The notes below the pieces were generated by a model. That model saw only the letters and a program-made list of their open reading frames with translations. It did not search any database and was not told the origin of the DNA. Positions 16,529 through 25,733 of a stretch of 64,000 nucleotides of DNA are shown here, in pieces. The position numbers and the translations under genes are program-made. The DNA comes from Clostridium formicaceticum. Lineage in GTDB: Bacteria; Bacillota; Clostridia; Peptostreptococcales; Natronincolaceae. Each line of letters opens with the position of its first letter. The first letter of the stretch is position 1. The stretch is taken from the NCBI RefSeq assembly GCF_001854185.1, contig NZ_CP017603.1:3286001-3350000 (forward strand), read 5' to 3'.

Positions 16529-17620
16529 ATGTTACATATAAAACGTGGTAAAGTGATAGAAATACTAAGTAGGTCAAAAGAGAAAACAAAAATTTTGGTA
16601 GCAGTAGATGAAAAAGAAGAGAGAGCATTGAATTATAACTTAATAACCGGAGAAGTTGCTGTAGATGATGAAGTCTTATTAAACACCACAGCAGTTGAAT
16701 TAAAGCTAGGCACTGGAGGTTACCATTTTGTATTATATAATCTTCATAGTATGTCTCCATCACTAGAGGAAGATCAGGGGCACATTATGAAACTGCGTTA
16801 TACACCTCTTCAATTAAAGGTATTTGCTACGGAGGAACAAAATCATCCTAATCATCATAAGTTTTTGGAATTCCAGTCTTTAAAGGAGTTACCTGTTATT
16901 GTAGGTAGCCTTCATAGTATGTTAACACCCATTGCAGCCACTTTGAAGTATATGAATCCTAATATAAAAATTACCTATATTATGACGGATGCAGCTGCAC
17001 TACCGATATATTTTAGTGATACAGTTTATCAGCTAAAAGAAAAGAGCATTGTTGATAGTACGATTACAGTGGGGCATGCATTTGGCGGAGATTTGGAAGC
17101 AGTGAACATTTATAATGGTTTGATTGCAGCAAAAGAAATTACTGCCTGTGATATTGCTATTGTAACAATGGGGCCTGGTATTGTAGGCACTGGCACCCCC
17201 TACGGATTTACTGGCATTGAACAGGGACAAATACTGGATGCAGTAAAGGATTTAGGAGGAATTCCTATAGGTGTACCTCGAATCAGTTTTAGTGATCCTA
17301 GGGAACGGCATTATGGTATAAGTCATCATAGTTTAACGGTTTTTAGTAAAATTGCGAAAACAAAGGTTAGAATGATCCTTCCTATTCTGCCAGATAAAGA
17401 GAAAAAATTTTTATATGAACAATTAGAGTACTTGAATATTCATAGAAAACATACTATTATTGAAGAAGATGGTAGCATACTTTCTGAGGCATTAAATCAA
17501 TTTAATTTATCTGTCAAAACAATGGGACGTAGTTTAAAGGATGACACTGTTTTCTTTCTAGCCTGTAGTGCTGCTGCTGTGTATGGTTGTGGTCTTCTGA
17601 AAAATTATTATAGAAAATGA
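16529..17620 (+). CDS. DUF3866 family protein
   Basis: A 363-aa protein of the DUF3866 family, of unknown function. It has a small N-terminal beta domain (1-70), then a conserved core with VGSLHSMLTPIAATLKYMNP, YIMTDAAALP, VGHAFGGDLEA and VTMGPGIVGTGTPYGFTGIE. The glycine-rich loops suggest ligand binding but no catalytic set is recognised. ATG 16529 is preferred to TTG 16526 given the GAGGTGAT site. It closes the SteA-SteB-GT2-GT4 run, with only 28 nt to the previous gene, so it is likely part of the same operon. Confidence 0.8.
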   Translation: MLHIKRGKVIEILSRSKEKTKILVAVDEKEERALNYNLITGEVAVDDEVLLNTTAVELKLGTGGYHFVLYNLHSMSPSLEEDQGHIMKLRYTPLQLKVFATEEQNHPNHHKFLEFQSLKELPVIVGSLHSMLTPIAATLKYMNPNIKITYIMTDAAALPIYFSDTVYQLKEKSIVDSTITVGHAFGGDLEAVNIYNGLIAAKEITACDIAIVTMGPGIVGTGTPYGFTGIEQGQILDAVKDLGGIPIGVPRISFSDPRERHYGISHHSLTVFSKIAKTKVRMILPILPDKEKKFLYEQLEYLNIHRKHTIIEEDGSILSEALNQFNLSVKTMGRSLKDDTVFFLACSAAAVYGCGLLKNYYRK

Positions 17621-17673
17621 ATTCCTATGCTATGACTGTACCAAATAATTATATAGGGAGGGTTTAAATACTT

Positions 17674-18213
17674 ATGTCATTTGAAGAAAAAACGTTAAAG
17701 TCCGAGCGAATATATGAAGGAAAAATTGTTAATTTAAGAGTAGATACAGTAGAACTACCACAAAAAAAATATTCTAAGAGAGAAATTATAGAACACGCGG
17801 GAGCTGTGGGAATCCTAGCAGTTACAAAGGATCAAAAAATTGTTCTTGTAAAGCAGTTTAGAAAACCTGTTGAAGAAACAATATTAGAAATTCCTGCTGG
17901 CAAGCTGGAGGCAAAGGAAAATCCTGCGGACTGTGCTTTAAGAGAATTAGGCGAGGAAACTGGATATAAAACTTCAAAAGTGAAAAAGTTATTAGAGTTC
18001 TACTCTAGCCCTGGGTTTACGAATGAAGTGCTTCATATTTATTTAGCAGAGGATTTAGAAGAAGGAATAGCACATCCTGATGAAGGTGAATTTGTTGAAC
18101 CAGTACATATAGGTATAGAAGAGGCCCTTGAAAAAATTACAAAAGGTGAAATAAAAGATGCTAAAACAATTATTGCTATCTTAGCTTATAAAAATATATT
18201 AAATATGCTTTAA
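17674..18213 (+). CDS. nudF: Nudix hydrolase, ADP-ribose pyrophosphatase
   Basis: A 179-aa enzyme that splits ADP-ribose into AMP and ribose 5-phosphate. The Nudix box spans residues 76-98, with G76, E82, R90-E91, E94-E95 and G97 in register. The FRKPVEE segment before it and SPGFTNEVLHIYLAEDL after it are typical of the ADP-ribose group. Length is normal. ATG 17674 has an AGGGAGGG ribosome-binding site. In Firmicutes this gene often lies near spoIIM and xerD, as here. Confidence 0.93.
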   Translation: MSFEEKTLKSERIYEGKIVNLRVDTVELPQKKYSKREIIEHAGAVGILAVTKDQKIVLVKQFRKPVEETILEIPAGKLEAKENPADCALRELGEETGYKTSKVKKLLEFYSSPGFTNEVLHIYLAEDLEEGIAHPDEGEFVEPVHIGIEEALEKITKGEIKDAKTIIAILAYKNILNML

Positions 18214-18226
18214 GGACATGTCATAA

Positions 18227-18280
18227 AACCTCCATGACTGGCATAATGATTTTAATATCATTATTAACTGAATGGAGGTT
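18227..18280 (+). promoter_or_regulatory. Hairpin leader that pairs with the spoIIM ribosome-binding site
   Basis: AACCTCCAT (18227-18235) is the exact complement of ATGGAGGTT (18272-18280), which contains the spoIIM ribosome-binding site. Between them ATAATGAT (18243-18250) pairs with ATCATTAT (18257-18264). The fold could act as a weak terminator (TTATTTT follows) or hide the site from ribosomes reading through from nudF. Confidence 0.6.
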
Positions 18281-18285
18281 ATTTT

Positions 18286-18921
18286 GTGTTCAATAAGGTG
18301 ATGAATTATTTAAAAAAGCACATAAGGGAAAACCTATTGATTTATTCTATGGTGATTCTATGCTTTTTAATTGGCGTATCTGTAGGTGCCTTTACTGTAA
18401 AAATAGTAGACAAACATCAGAAAGAAGAGCTGTTTTACTATTTAAGAGACTTTTTTCAATTATTTTATACCAATGAGCTAAGCGGGGTTAGTATTTTTAG
18501 ACAATCCTTTGTGAATAACTTCCAGTTGCTTATTTTAAGTTGGATTTTAGGTTTAGTGGTTTTGTTAGCACCACTTGTTTTGTTGATTGTATCCTTTAAA
18601 GGATTTGTTATTGGATTTACAGTTGCACTACTGATTGAAGAATTTAAACTTTGGGGGATTCTAGTATTTTTACTTGGGGTTTTTCCTCAAAATTTTATTA
18701 TCATACCAAGTTTTATTTTTGCTGCTGTTTTTTCTCTATGCTTCTCCTCCTCTTTTATAAAGATAAAAATAAAGAAAATAAAAAACATAGGATTTTTAAA
18801 GCAAATGTTACCCTATAGCAGCTTATATGGCATTTTAGTGATGATTATTGTGGTTGCATCCTTCATAGAAGCCTATATTGCCCCTTTGTTTATAAGACTT
18901 ATTGCCAGTAATCTTCTTTAA
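18286..18921 (+). CDS. spoIIM: Stage II sporulation protein M
   Basis: A 211-aa polytopic membrane protein with about five hydrophobic segments. SpoIIM forms the SpoIID-SpoIIM-SpoIIP complex that thins septal and peripheral peptidoglycan and drives engulfment of the forespore. It matches the family in size and in the NFQLLILSWILG and LLGVFPQNFIIIP segments. It starts at GTG 18286 after GGAGG, which is part of a leader hairpin. The spoIIM-xerD order is common in Firmicutes. Confidence 0.92.
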   Translation: MFNKVMNYLKKHIRENLLIYSMVILCFLIGVSVGAFTVKIVDKHQKEELFYYLRDFFQLFYTNELSGVSIFRQSFVNNFQLLILSWILGLVVLLAPLVLLIVSFKGFVIGFTVALLIEEFKLWGILVFLLGVFPQNFIIIPSFIFAAVFSLCFSSSFIKIKIKKIKNIGFLKQMLPYSSLYGILVMIIVVASFIEAYIAPLFIRLIASNLL

Positions 18922-19032
18922 TTGATGAAAAGATATAAAAGATTTTACTGCAAATTTTATTTTTTGGCAGGAATTATGAATCATTTGTGGAATAATTTCT
19001 ATAGCAAGCAAGAGTAAAGGGAGAATTTCACT

Positions 19033-19917
19033 ATGAATCAATTCATTTCGAACTATGTAGAATATTTAGCCAATGAGAAACAACTATCCAATAACACTTT
19101 AGAGTCTTATGTGCGGGATGTAAAACAATATCTAACTTATTTAAGTGAAAATGAAGTTGAAGATATTGCGTATACCAGCAAAACTACGATTATTACTTAC
19201 TTAGTTTACTTACAAAACAAAGGAAAAGCAGTTTCTACCATATCTAGGAGTATTGCTTCTATCCGATGTTTTTATCAATACCTACTACAAAATAAAATTG
19301 TTTTAAAGGATCCTACTTTAAATTTAGAGTCTCCAAAAACAAAAAAGAAGTTACCTAGTATACTAACTTTAAATGAAGTAGATGCGTTATTGAATCAGCC
19401 TGAAGAAAGTACTCACAAAGGAAAAAGAGATAAGGCGATGTTAGAACTTTTATATGCTACTGGTATTCGGGTTTCGGAACTGATTTCTTTGAGCATGGAC
19501 GACATTAATATAGACTTAGGTTTTGTAAAATGCACTACGGGAAGTCGAGAGAGAGTTATTCCCATAGGCTCTGTAGCTTTAGATGCCCTGAATAATTACT
19601 TAGAAAATGCTAGAAACCTTTTTATTAAAAATGAAAAGGAAAATCTTTTATTTTTGAACATGCAAGGAGGACAATTAACTCGTCAAGGTTTTTGGAAAAT
19701 TATTAAGGCCTATACAAAACAATTAAGTATTGCAAAGCCCATCACCCCCCATACGTTGAGACATTCCTTTGCAACCCACCTTGTGCAAAATGGTGCAGAC
19801 TTAAAGTCTGTACAGGAGATGCTGGGACATTCTGACATATCCACCACGCAGGTTTATGCAAATTTAACAAAAAATAAGATTAAAGATGTATACAACAAGA
19901 CACACCCTAGGGCCTAA
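19033..19917 (+). CDS. xerD: XerD-type tyrosine recombinase
   Basis: A 294-aa site-specific recombinase that, with XerC, resolves chromosome dimers at dif. The N-terminal SAM-like domain covers about 1-90 and the catalytic domain 105-294. Seen catalytic residues are R146 (GIRVSEL), H240/R243 in the HTLRHSFATHL segment, H266 (LGH) and the nucleophile Y275 (TTQVYAN). The beta-hairpin, usually GKGNKER, reads TTGSRER, so the catalytic lysine is not in its usual place. The place after spoIIM supports XerD rather than a phage integrase. Confidence 0.9.
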   Translation: MNQFISNYVEYLANEKQLSNNTLESYVRDVKQYLTYLSENEVEDIAYTSKTTIITYLVYLQNKGKAVSTISRSIASIRCFYQYLLQNKIVLKDPTLNLESPKTKKKLPSILTLNEVDALLNQPEESTHKGKRDKAMLELLYATGIRVSELISLSMDDINIDLGFVKCTTGSRERVIPIGSVALDALNNYLENARNLFIKNEKENLLFLNMQGGQLTRQGFWKIIKAYTKQLSIAKPITPHTLRHSFATHLVQNGADLKSVQEMLGHSDISTTQVYANLTKNKIKDVYNKTHPRA

Positions 19918-19932
19918 AGCAGGTCCTTTTTT
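19910..19932 (+). terminator. Intrinsic terminator at the end of xerD
   Basis: GGGCCT (19910-19915) pairs with AGGTCC (19921-19926), one G-U pair, 5-nt loop, then six T. It overlaps the last codons of xerD. Confidence 0.65.
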
Positions 19933-19937
19933 ATATC

Positions 19938-20036
19938 ACTGGGATTCGCTTAAGTTAGCGTTCACGCTGCGCCATGTGTGCCATCGCCATGGAGACGCTT
20001 CGGAAGCCCTCGAACCGTCCCCATGACTCCGCTATT
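19938..20036. other. GC-rich foreign-looking segment
   Basis: About 100 nt with much higher G+C than the surroundings, including GCGTTCACGCTGCGCC, GGAGACGCTTCGGAAG and CGAACCGTCCCCATGACTCC. There is no coding frame. I recall segments ending in accgtccccatgactcc as scattered repeats next to IS200-like elements in clostridial genomes; that link is from memory and not tested. Confidence 0.45.
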
Positions 20037-20108
20037 TTGTGTCTGACTGTAATATATTTAGTGTTACTTATCTAGATTTATTTTCAATTTTATTTTTGGG
20101 AAAAGGGG

Positions 20109-20114
20109 TATAAT
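20109..20114 (+). promoter_or_regulatory. -10 element of the nucleoside-salvage operon
   Basis: TATAAT at 20109-20114, 32 nt before the deoB start codon. No good -35 is seen at 16-18 nt upstream. Confidence 0.5.
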
Positions 20115-20145
20115 AGTAATAAAATTTATTATGAGGAGGAATTTT

Positions 20146-21318
20146 ATGGTGAATAGAGTGGTGTTATTTGTTATAGATAGTGTAGGCATTGGTGCTTTGC
20201 CTGATGCAGAAAAATTTGGAGATGTAGGAGCAAATACGCTGGGGAATATAGCCAAAGCTGAAGGAGGTCTTCATTTACCTAACCTAATCAGTCTAGGATT
20301 AGGAAATATTGATGGTATCGTAGGGATCGATCCAATAGAAGCACCTCTTGGAACTTATGGTAGATCAGAGGAGGTATCACAAGGAAAAGATACCACCACG
20401 GGTCATTGGGAAATAGCAGGACTCCACCTAACAAAGCCTTTTAAGACCTATCCTGACGGTTTTCCTGATGCTGTTATAAAGGCCTTTGAAGAAAAAATCG
20501 AAAAAAAAACGCTGGGGAATAAAGCCGCTTCAGGAACAGCTATTATTGAGGAACTGGGAGAAGAGCATCTTCAAACCGGTTATCCTATTGTTTACACTTC
20601 TGCAGATAGTGTATTTCAGATAGCAGCCCATGAGGAAGTGATCCCTATAGAAGAACTATATCAAATCTGTAAAATTGCTCGGGAGATTATGATGGGGGAT
20701 CATGCGGTTGCCCGTATTATCGCAAGACCTTTTGTAGGAAGCCTAGGAAGCTTCACACGAACTTCGAATAGAAGAGATTTCTCCCTTAACCCTCCCGAGG
20801 AAACTGTCTTAGAAATTGCCAAGAAAGAAGGTTTAGATGTTATTGCTGTTGGTAAAATTGAAGATATTTTTAATGGCCAAGGCATTACTGAAGCTGTACA
20901 TACCGAAGATAATATGGATGGCATTGATCAAACCATTCATTATTTAAAGAAAGAAAATAAGGGGATTATCTTTACAAACCTAGTGGACTTTGATTCAAAA
21001 TATGGACATCGAAGAGATCCTAAGGGTTATAAACAGGCTTTGGAGGAGATGGATAAGAGAATACCAGAAATATTAAAGAGCTTAAAAAAAGAAGATATGA
21101 TTATGATTGTAGCAGATCATGGGAATGATCCCACCTTTAAGGGTACAGATCATACAAGAGAATACATTCCTATCTTAATTTATGGTGAAGGTATCCAAGC
21201 CAATGTAAATATAGGAACAAGAAAAAGCTTTGCAGACATTGCAGCAACCATTTCAGATATTTTAAATATACCTACTACTGGTAAAGGAGAAAGCTTCAAA
21301 AATTTAATGATTAAGTAA
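20146..21318 (+). CDS. deoB: Phosphopentomutase
   Basis: A 390-aa alkaline-phosphatase-fold metalloenzyme that interconverts (deoxy)ribose 1-phosphate and 5-phosphate. Metal-site segments are visible: VIDSVGIGALPD near residue 10, GKDTTTGHWE with the threonine nucleophile near 87, and DHGNDPTFKGTDHTREYIP near 329-347. ATG 20146 is chosen because GAGGAGG (20133-20139) precedes it; ATG 20131 would lie before that site. It heads an operon with two nucleoside phosphorylases and Pdp, whose pentose 1-phosphate products it converts for central metabolism. Confidence 0.96.
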   Translation: MVNRVVLFVIDSVGIGALPDAEKFGDVGANTLGNIAKAEGGLHLPNLISLGLGNIDGIVGIDPIEAPLGTYGRSEEVSQGKDTTTGHWEIAGLHLTKPFKTYPDGFPDAVIKAFEEKIEKKTLGNKAASGTAIIEELGEEHLQTGYPIVYTSADSVFQIAAHEEVIPIEELYQICKIAREIMMGDHAVARIIARPFVGSLGSFTRTSNRRDFSLNPPEETVLEIAKKEGLDVIAVGKIEDIFNGQGITEAVHTEDNMDGIDQTIHYLKKENKGIIFTNLVDFDSKYGHRRDPKGYKQALEEMDKRIPEILKSLKKEDMIMIVADHGNDPTFKGTDHTREYIPILIYGEGIQANVNIGTRKSFADIAATISDILNIPTTGKGESFKNLMIK

Positions 21319-21331
21319 AGGAGTTGTTATA

Positions 21332-22150
21332 ATGAGGGCTATAGAAAGAATTTCAGAAGCTGTAAATTATATTTCTTCTAGGATAAAAAACCCTCCTAAA
21401 ATAGGACTTATTCTAGGATCTGGATTAGGCGTTTTAGGGGATGAGATTCAGGGTGCTGAAATAATACCCTATGAAAAAATACCTCATTTTCCTAAATCCA
21501 CTGTAGAAGGTCATGCAGGAGAGTTAGTCATAGGAGAACTGGCGGGTAAAGCTGTGGTGGCGATGAAGGGAAGATTTCACTATTATGAAGGATATTCCAT
21601 GGAGATGGTGACCTTCCCTGTAAGGGTGATGATGGCATTAGGAGCAGAAATCATCATTGTGACCAATGCTGCAGGAGGGGCTAATAAAAGTTTTTCTCCT
21701 GGAGATTTAATGCTCATTGAAGATCATATTAACTTTGCCTTTAATAATCCACTAATAGGGCCAAATGATCCAGAGCTAGGTGTAAGATTCCCGGATATGT
21801 CCAATGCCTATGATAAAGCGTTAATCAGCATAGCAAAATCCGTTGCCAAAGGTATGTATTTAGATGTGAAGCAGGGGGTATACGCTTATTTCACGGGGCC
21901 TACCTATGAAACCCCTGCGGAAATTAGAATGATTCGTACTTTAGGGGCAGATGCAGTGGGGATGTCGACTGTTCCAGAGGTGATTGTAGCAAGACATGGT
22001 GGGGCAAAGGTATTAGGGATTTCCTGCATAACCAATATGGCGGCAGGGATCTTAGATCAACCATTGAATCATGAAGAGGTGATAGAAACAGCACAAAAGG
22101 TAAAACAACAATTTGTCAGTTATGTGAAGGAAATCATAAAAAGCATTTAA
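21332..22150 (+). CDS. punA: Purine nucleoside phosphorylase, canonical type
   Basis: A 272-aa trimeric-type PNP that splits inosine and guanosine with phosphate. It has the phosphate site LGSGLG (28-33), [13 protein letters not shown] and the NAAGGANKSF core. The purine-binding residues match 6-oxopurine enzymes: glutamate in GPTYETPAE and asparagine in ITNMAAG. It lies 13 nt after deoB and has a close paralogue directly downstream. This copy is the likely inosine/guanosine enzyme of the pair. Confidence 0.94.
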   Translation: MRAIERISEAVNYISSRIKNPPKIGLILGSGLGVLGDEIQGAEIIPYEKIPHFPKSTVEGHAGELVIGELAGKAVVAMKGRFHYYEGYSMEMVTFPVRVMMALGAEIIIVTNAAGGANKSFSPGDLMLIEDHINFAFNNPLIGPNDPELGVRFPDMSNAYDKALISIAKSVAKGMYLDVKQGVYAYFTGPTYETPAEIRMIRTLGADAVGMSTVPEVIVARHGGAKVLGISCITNMAAGILDQPLNHEEVIETAQKVKQQFVSYVKEIIKSI

Positions 22151-22183
22151 ATAAAGAATATAAAAAAAGGAGTTGAGGGAGAA

Positions 22184-23014
22184 GTGGAGGGTTTACTACA
22201 AAAAGTACAACAAGCCAAGGATTATATTTTAGGTAAAATAAACACTATGCCTCAAATAGGGTTAATTTTAGGATCAGGTTTAGGAAGCTTAGCAGATGAA
22301 GTAGAGGATGCTGTAGTGATTGATTATAAAGATATACCTAATTTCCCGGTTTCAACAGTAGAGGGTCATGCAGGAGAACTAGTGATAGGACAGCTACAGG
22401 GAAAATCGGTTGTGGTCATGAAGGGGAGATTTCATTACTATGAGGGTTATAGTATGCAACAAGTGACCTTCCCAGTAAGAGTGATGAAGGCTATTGGTAT
22501 TGAACTACTATTTGTAACAAATGCTTGTGGTGGCTTGAATCCCCAATTATATCCGGGAGCCTTGATGATGATTCAAGACCATATTAACTTTATCGGTGCG
22601 AATCCTCTTATTGGTCCCAATTATCATGAACTAGGTCCAAGGTTTCCAGACATGTCCTCTGCCTATGATAAGGATTTGATACAGTTAGCCCATAGGGTAG
22701 GAAAAGACTTGTCTATAGAAACCCATGAAGGTGTATATATAGCCATCAGTGGCCCTAATTATTTGACAAAGGCAGAGTTAAAAATGATCATAGCTGTGGG
22801 AGCGGATACCGTGGGAATGTCGACGGTGCCTGAGGTGATTGTGGCGAGACATAGTGGATTAAGGGTTTTAGGTATATCCTGTGTGACAGATATGGCGATA
22901 CCGGATCAGTTGGAATCTATCAGTCATGAAGAAGTAATGGAGGTAGCAAATAAAACAAAGCCTAAATTTATTTCCCTAGTGAAAGAAATTCTGAAGGAGG
23001 TGACGCTTTCATGA
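22184..23014 (+). CDS. Second purine nucleoside phosphorylase, altered base pocket
   Basis: A 276-aa paralogue of the preceding gene, starting at GTG 22184. The phosphate site [11 protein letters not shown] and the [15 protein letters not shown]-like core are kept. The two residues that read the 6-oxo base differ: the glutamate of GP.YE is leucine (GPNYLTKAE) and the asparagine of TNMA is aspartate (TDMAIP). MTA phosphorylases also carry aspartate there and accept 6-aminopurines, so the substrate may be adenosine-like, though this is inference. It overlaps pdp by 4 bp. Confidence 0.9.
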   Translation: MEGLLQKVQQAKDYILGKINTMPQIGLILGSGLGSLADEVEDAVVIDYKDIPNFPVSTVEGHAGELVIGQLQGKSVVVMKGRFHYYEGYSMQQVTFPVRVMKAIGIELLFVTNACGGLNPQLYPGALMMIQDHINFIGANPLIGPNYHELGPRFPDMSSAYDKDLIQLAHRVGKDLSIETHEGVYIAISGPNYLTKAELKMIIAVGADTVGMSTVPEVIVARHSGLRVLGISCVTDMAIPDQLESISHEEVMEVANKTKPKFISLVKEILKEVTLS

Positions 23015-24336
23015 GAATGTACGATTTAATACTCAAGAAAAGAAAAGGAGAAGCACTTACCAAGGAGGAAATCTACTTCTTTATTGAAGGTTACACCAAG
23101 GGTAGTATTCCGGATTATCAAGTTTCAGCACTTTTAATGGCGGTGTACTTTCAAAAAATGAATAAAGAGGAGACTGTGTATCTGACAGAAGCGATGATGC
23201 ATTCTGGTGAAGTGATTGATTTATCAAGTATAGAGGGTATTAAGGTTGACAAGCACAGCACAGGGGGGGTAGGGGATAAAACCACCATAGCCTTAGCCCC
23301 TATTGCGGCGGCCTGTGGCATTCCTGTAGCAAAAATGTCAGGCAGGGGATTAGGGCATACAGGAGGAACCATAGATAAATTAGAGTCTATTCCAGGATTT
23401 TGTGTAGAGATGACGAAAGAAACCTTTATCCAGAATGTAAATGTCATGAAACTGGCAATAGCAGGACAGACGGCTAATTTAACACCTGCAGATAAAAAAC
23501 TCTACGCCCTTAGGGATGTTACTGCTACAGTAGATAATATTTCTTTGATTGCCAGTAGTATTATGTCTAAAAAATTAGCCTCTGGTGCCGATGCGATTGT
23601 TTTAGATGTTAAGACCGGTAGTGGGGCTTTTATGCAGGATATTGATGAAGCATTTCTATTAGCAAAGGAAATGGTGGATATTGGTAATCGTGTAGGCAGG
23701 GAGACGGTAGCCATTGTCACGGATATGAACCAGCCTTTAGGCTATGCCATAGGCAATAGTTTAGAAGTAAAAGAAGCAGTTCAACTGCTGAAGGGAGAAG
23801 GACCAAAAGATTTAGAAAAATTGTGTATTACGCTAGGTGCCCATATGTTGCTGTTGGGTAAAAAAGTTGGTACAGAATATGAGGGAAAAAGAATGGCCAA
23901 AGCAGCAATCGATTCCGGTGAAGCCCTCAACGTATTAAAAAACTTTGTTAAACAGCAAAATGGACAGATTGATTGTATAGAGAATCTTGATTTATTGCCA
24001 AAGACTAAGGAAGTCTATTCCTTGAAGGCAGATAAGAGGGGTTACATACATAAGATTCAAGGAGACATTGTTGGGGCAAGTGCTCTGACTTTAGGGGCTG
24101 GCAGAGATACAAAGGATAGCAAAATTGACTTATCTGTAGGGATTCTTCTCAATAAAAAGATGGGAGATTATGTGGAAACTGGGGAGGTACTGGCTTATAT
24201 TCATTATAACGATGAAAATAGGAGAGATCTTGCTATAGAGCAATTGCTAAAGGCCTATGAAATAGAAGATGAAGCACCAGAGCATAGACCTTTGATCTTT
24301 GGCGTTGTAACAAAAAATGGCATTCAGAGGATATAG
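23011..24336 (+). CDS. pdp: Pyrimidine-nucleoside phosphorylase
   Basis: A 441-aa dimeric enzyme that splits uridine and thymidine with phosphate. The thymidine/pyrimidine phosphorylase signature is in residues 81-124 ([12 protein letters not shown] ... [17 protein letters not shown]). It has the alpha domain, the large alpha/beta domain (KTGSGAFMQ) and the C-terminal beta domain with [12 protein letters not shown]. Length 441 is typical of the broad-specificity Pdp of Gram-positives rather than a strict thymidine phosphorylase. ATG 23011 follows GGAGGTG and overlaps the upstream stop. Confidence 0.95.
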   Translation: MRMYDLILKKRKGEALTKEEIYFFIEGYTKGSIPDYQVSALLMAVYFQKMNKEETVYLTEAMMHSGEVIDLSSIEGIKVDKHSTGGVGDKTTIALAPIAAACGIPVAKMSGRGLGHTGGTIDKLESIPGFCVEMTKETFIQNVNVMKLAIAGQTANLTPADKKLYALRDVTATVDNISLIASSIMSKKLASGADAIVLDVKTGSGAFMQDIDEAFLLAKEMVDIGNRVGRETVAIVTDMNQPLGYAIGNSLEVKEAVQLLKGEGPKDLEKLCITLGAHMLLLGKKVGTEYEGKRMAKAAIDSGEALNVLKNFVKQQNGQIDCIENLDLLPKTKEVYSLKADKRGYIHKIQGDIVGASALTLGAGRDTKDSKIDLSVGILLNKKMGDYVETGEVLAYIHYNDENRRDLAIEQLLKAYEIEDEAPEHRPLIFGVVTKNGIQRI

Positions 24337-24345
24337 TTCATAGAC

Positions 24346-24370
24346 TGTTTAAAAATTTTTAGTCTGTTTT
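24346..24370 (+). terminator. Possible terminator after pdp
   Basis: AGACT and AGTCT pair around a loop holding AAAAATTTTT, followed by GTTTTT. The stem is short, so the call is tentative. Confidence 0.4.
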
Positions 24371-24446
24371 TGGCAAAGGCCTTCTTGTATAAGGAATCAT
24401 ATAGATGGAAAACCTAAGATTAAAAACCTATACAAGGAGGAGAATT

Positions 24447-25613
24447 ATGAAAAGAATTTTTGTGAAAACGATCTTTGTTTTATTCGTCATTACTATGATT
24501 TTTAGCAGCTATATCACTGTAGCTGCAGAAACACAACCATTTGATATAAATGCTAAAGCAGCTATATTAATGGATGCATCAACTGGTACAATACTGTATG
24601 AGAAAAATATACATGAGGCACTACCTCCTGCCAGTGTAACAAAGATTATGACAATGTTATTAACAATGGAGGCGATAGAAGCCAATAAAATTACCTTAGC
24701 AGATAAGGTTGTTGTTAGCGAAAGAGCCTCTTCTATGGGTGGAACACAGCTTTATTTAGAACCAGGGGAAGTAAAAACAGTGGAGGATTTAATCAAGGGC
24801 ATGGCTATAAGATCTGCCAATGATGCCTGTGTAGCCATTGGCGAACATCTTGCTGGAAGCGAAGAAGGTTTTGTTGAACAGATGAATGCAAGAGCCAAAG
24901 AATTAGGCATGAAGAATACACACTTTGTGAATACCAATGGTTTACCAGCAGAAGGACATGTTACCTCTGCCTATGATATCGCTTTAATGTCAAGAGAGCT
25001 TTTAAAACATAAAGAGATACATAAGTGGTTAACTACTTGGATGGATACTGTTGATGTAGGAATAAAAAATGTCTCCACACAAGAACTAGTCAATACCAAT
25101 AAACTCATAAGAACTTATAAGGGGGCCAATGGGATAAAAACAGGTTCTACTTCAGAAGCTAAGTATTGTCTTTCTGCCTCTGCAACAAGAGGAAATACTA
25201 CTTATATAGCAGTAATTTTAACGGCGCCTACTTCTCCAATTCGTTTTAGCGAAGCAGCTAAGTTGCTGGATTATGGTTTTGCAAATTATAATACTGTAAA
25301 GGTAGTTGAAAAAGGTGGTGCTTTAGGTACTGTAGCGGTAGAAAAAGGAAAAAATACTCAAGCCAATCTGGTAGCTAAGGATGATCTAAGTATTTTGGTG
25401 AAAAAGGGAGAAGAATCCAAGGTGAAAAAGGAAATGATTATTCCCCAATCAGTAAAGGCACCTATTATGCAAGGAGAAAAAATCGGCGAGGTTATCGTTA
25501 CTTTAGAAGGAAAAGAAGTTGGAAAAGTGGATATCATAGGTGAAGAAACCATAGAATCTGCTTCCATTATCGATATATTAACGAGAATGTTTCAAAGAAT
25601 GGTGGGTCACTAA
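24447..25613 (+). CDS. dacF: D-alanyl-D-alanine carboxypeptidase (DacF-like)
   Basis: A 388-aa low-molecular-weight penicillin-binding protein that trims stem-peptide D-Ala. There is a signal peptide (about 1-27, cleavage near VAA-ET). The three penicillin-binding motifs are present: SVTK (S63-K66), SAND, and KTGST. A C-terminal beta domain (PBP5-type) follows, and an amphipathic end (IDILTRMFQRMVGH) could anchor it to the membrane. ATG 24447 follows AAGGAGGAG. DacF-type enzymes act in spore cortex or vegetative wall; a second copy lies at 32923. Confidence 0.93.
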   Translation: MKRIFVKTIFVLFVITMIFSSYITVAAETQPFDINAKAAILMDASTGTILYEKNIHEALPPASVTKIMTMLLTMEAIEANKITLADKVVVSERASSMGGTQLYLEPGEVKTVEDLIKGMAIRSANDACVAIGEHLAGSEEGFVEQMNARAKELGMKNTHFVNTNGLPAEGHVTSAYDIALMSRELLKHKEIHKWLTTWMDTVDVGIKNVSTQELVNTNKLIRTYKGANGIKTGSTSEAKYCLSASATRGNTTYIAVILTAPTSPIRFSEAAKLLDYGFANYNTVKVVEKGGALGTVAVEKGKNTQANLVAKDDLSILVKKGEESKVKKEMIIPQSVKAPIMQGEKIGEVIVTLEGKEVGKVDIIGEETIESASIIDILTRMFQRMVGH

Positions 25614-25643
25614 GAGGAAAGGAACCTATAAAAAGATTACCTG

Positions 25644-25678
25644 GCAAAGTAGTACAGCAATGTACTGCTTTGCTTTTT
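25644..25678 (+). terminator. Intrinsic terminator of dacF
   Basis: GCAAAGTAGTACA (25644-25656) pairs with TGTACTGCTTTGC (25661-25673), one mismatch, 4-nt loop GCAA, then TTTTT. Confidence 0.88.
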
Positions 25679-25733
25679 AATAGGATATATGTGTGTTATA
25701 ATAAGTGAGTAAATTTTGTGAAGGGGAGATGTT

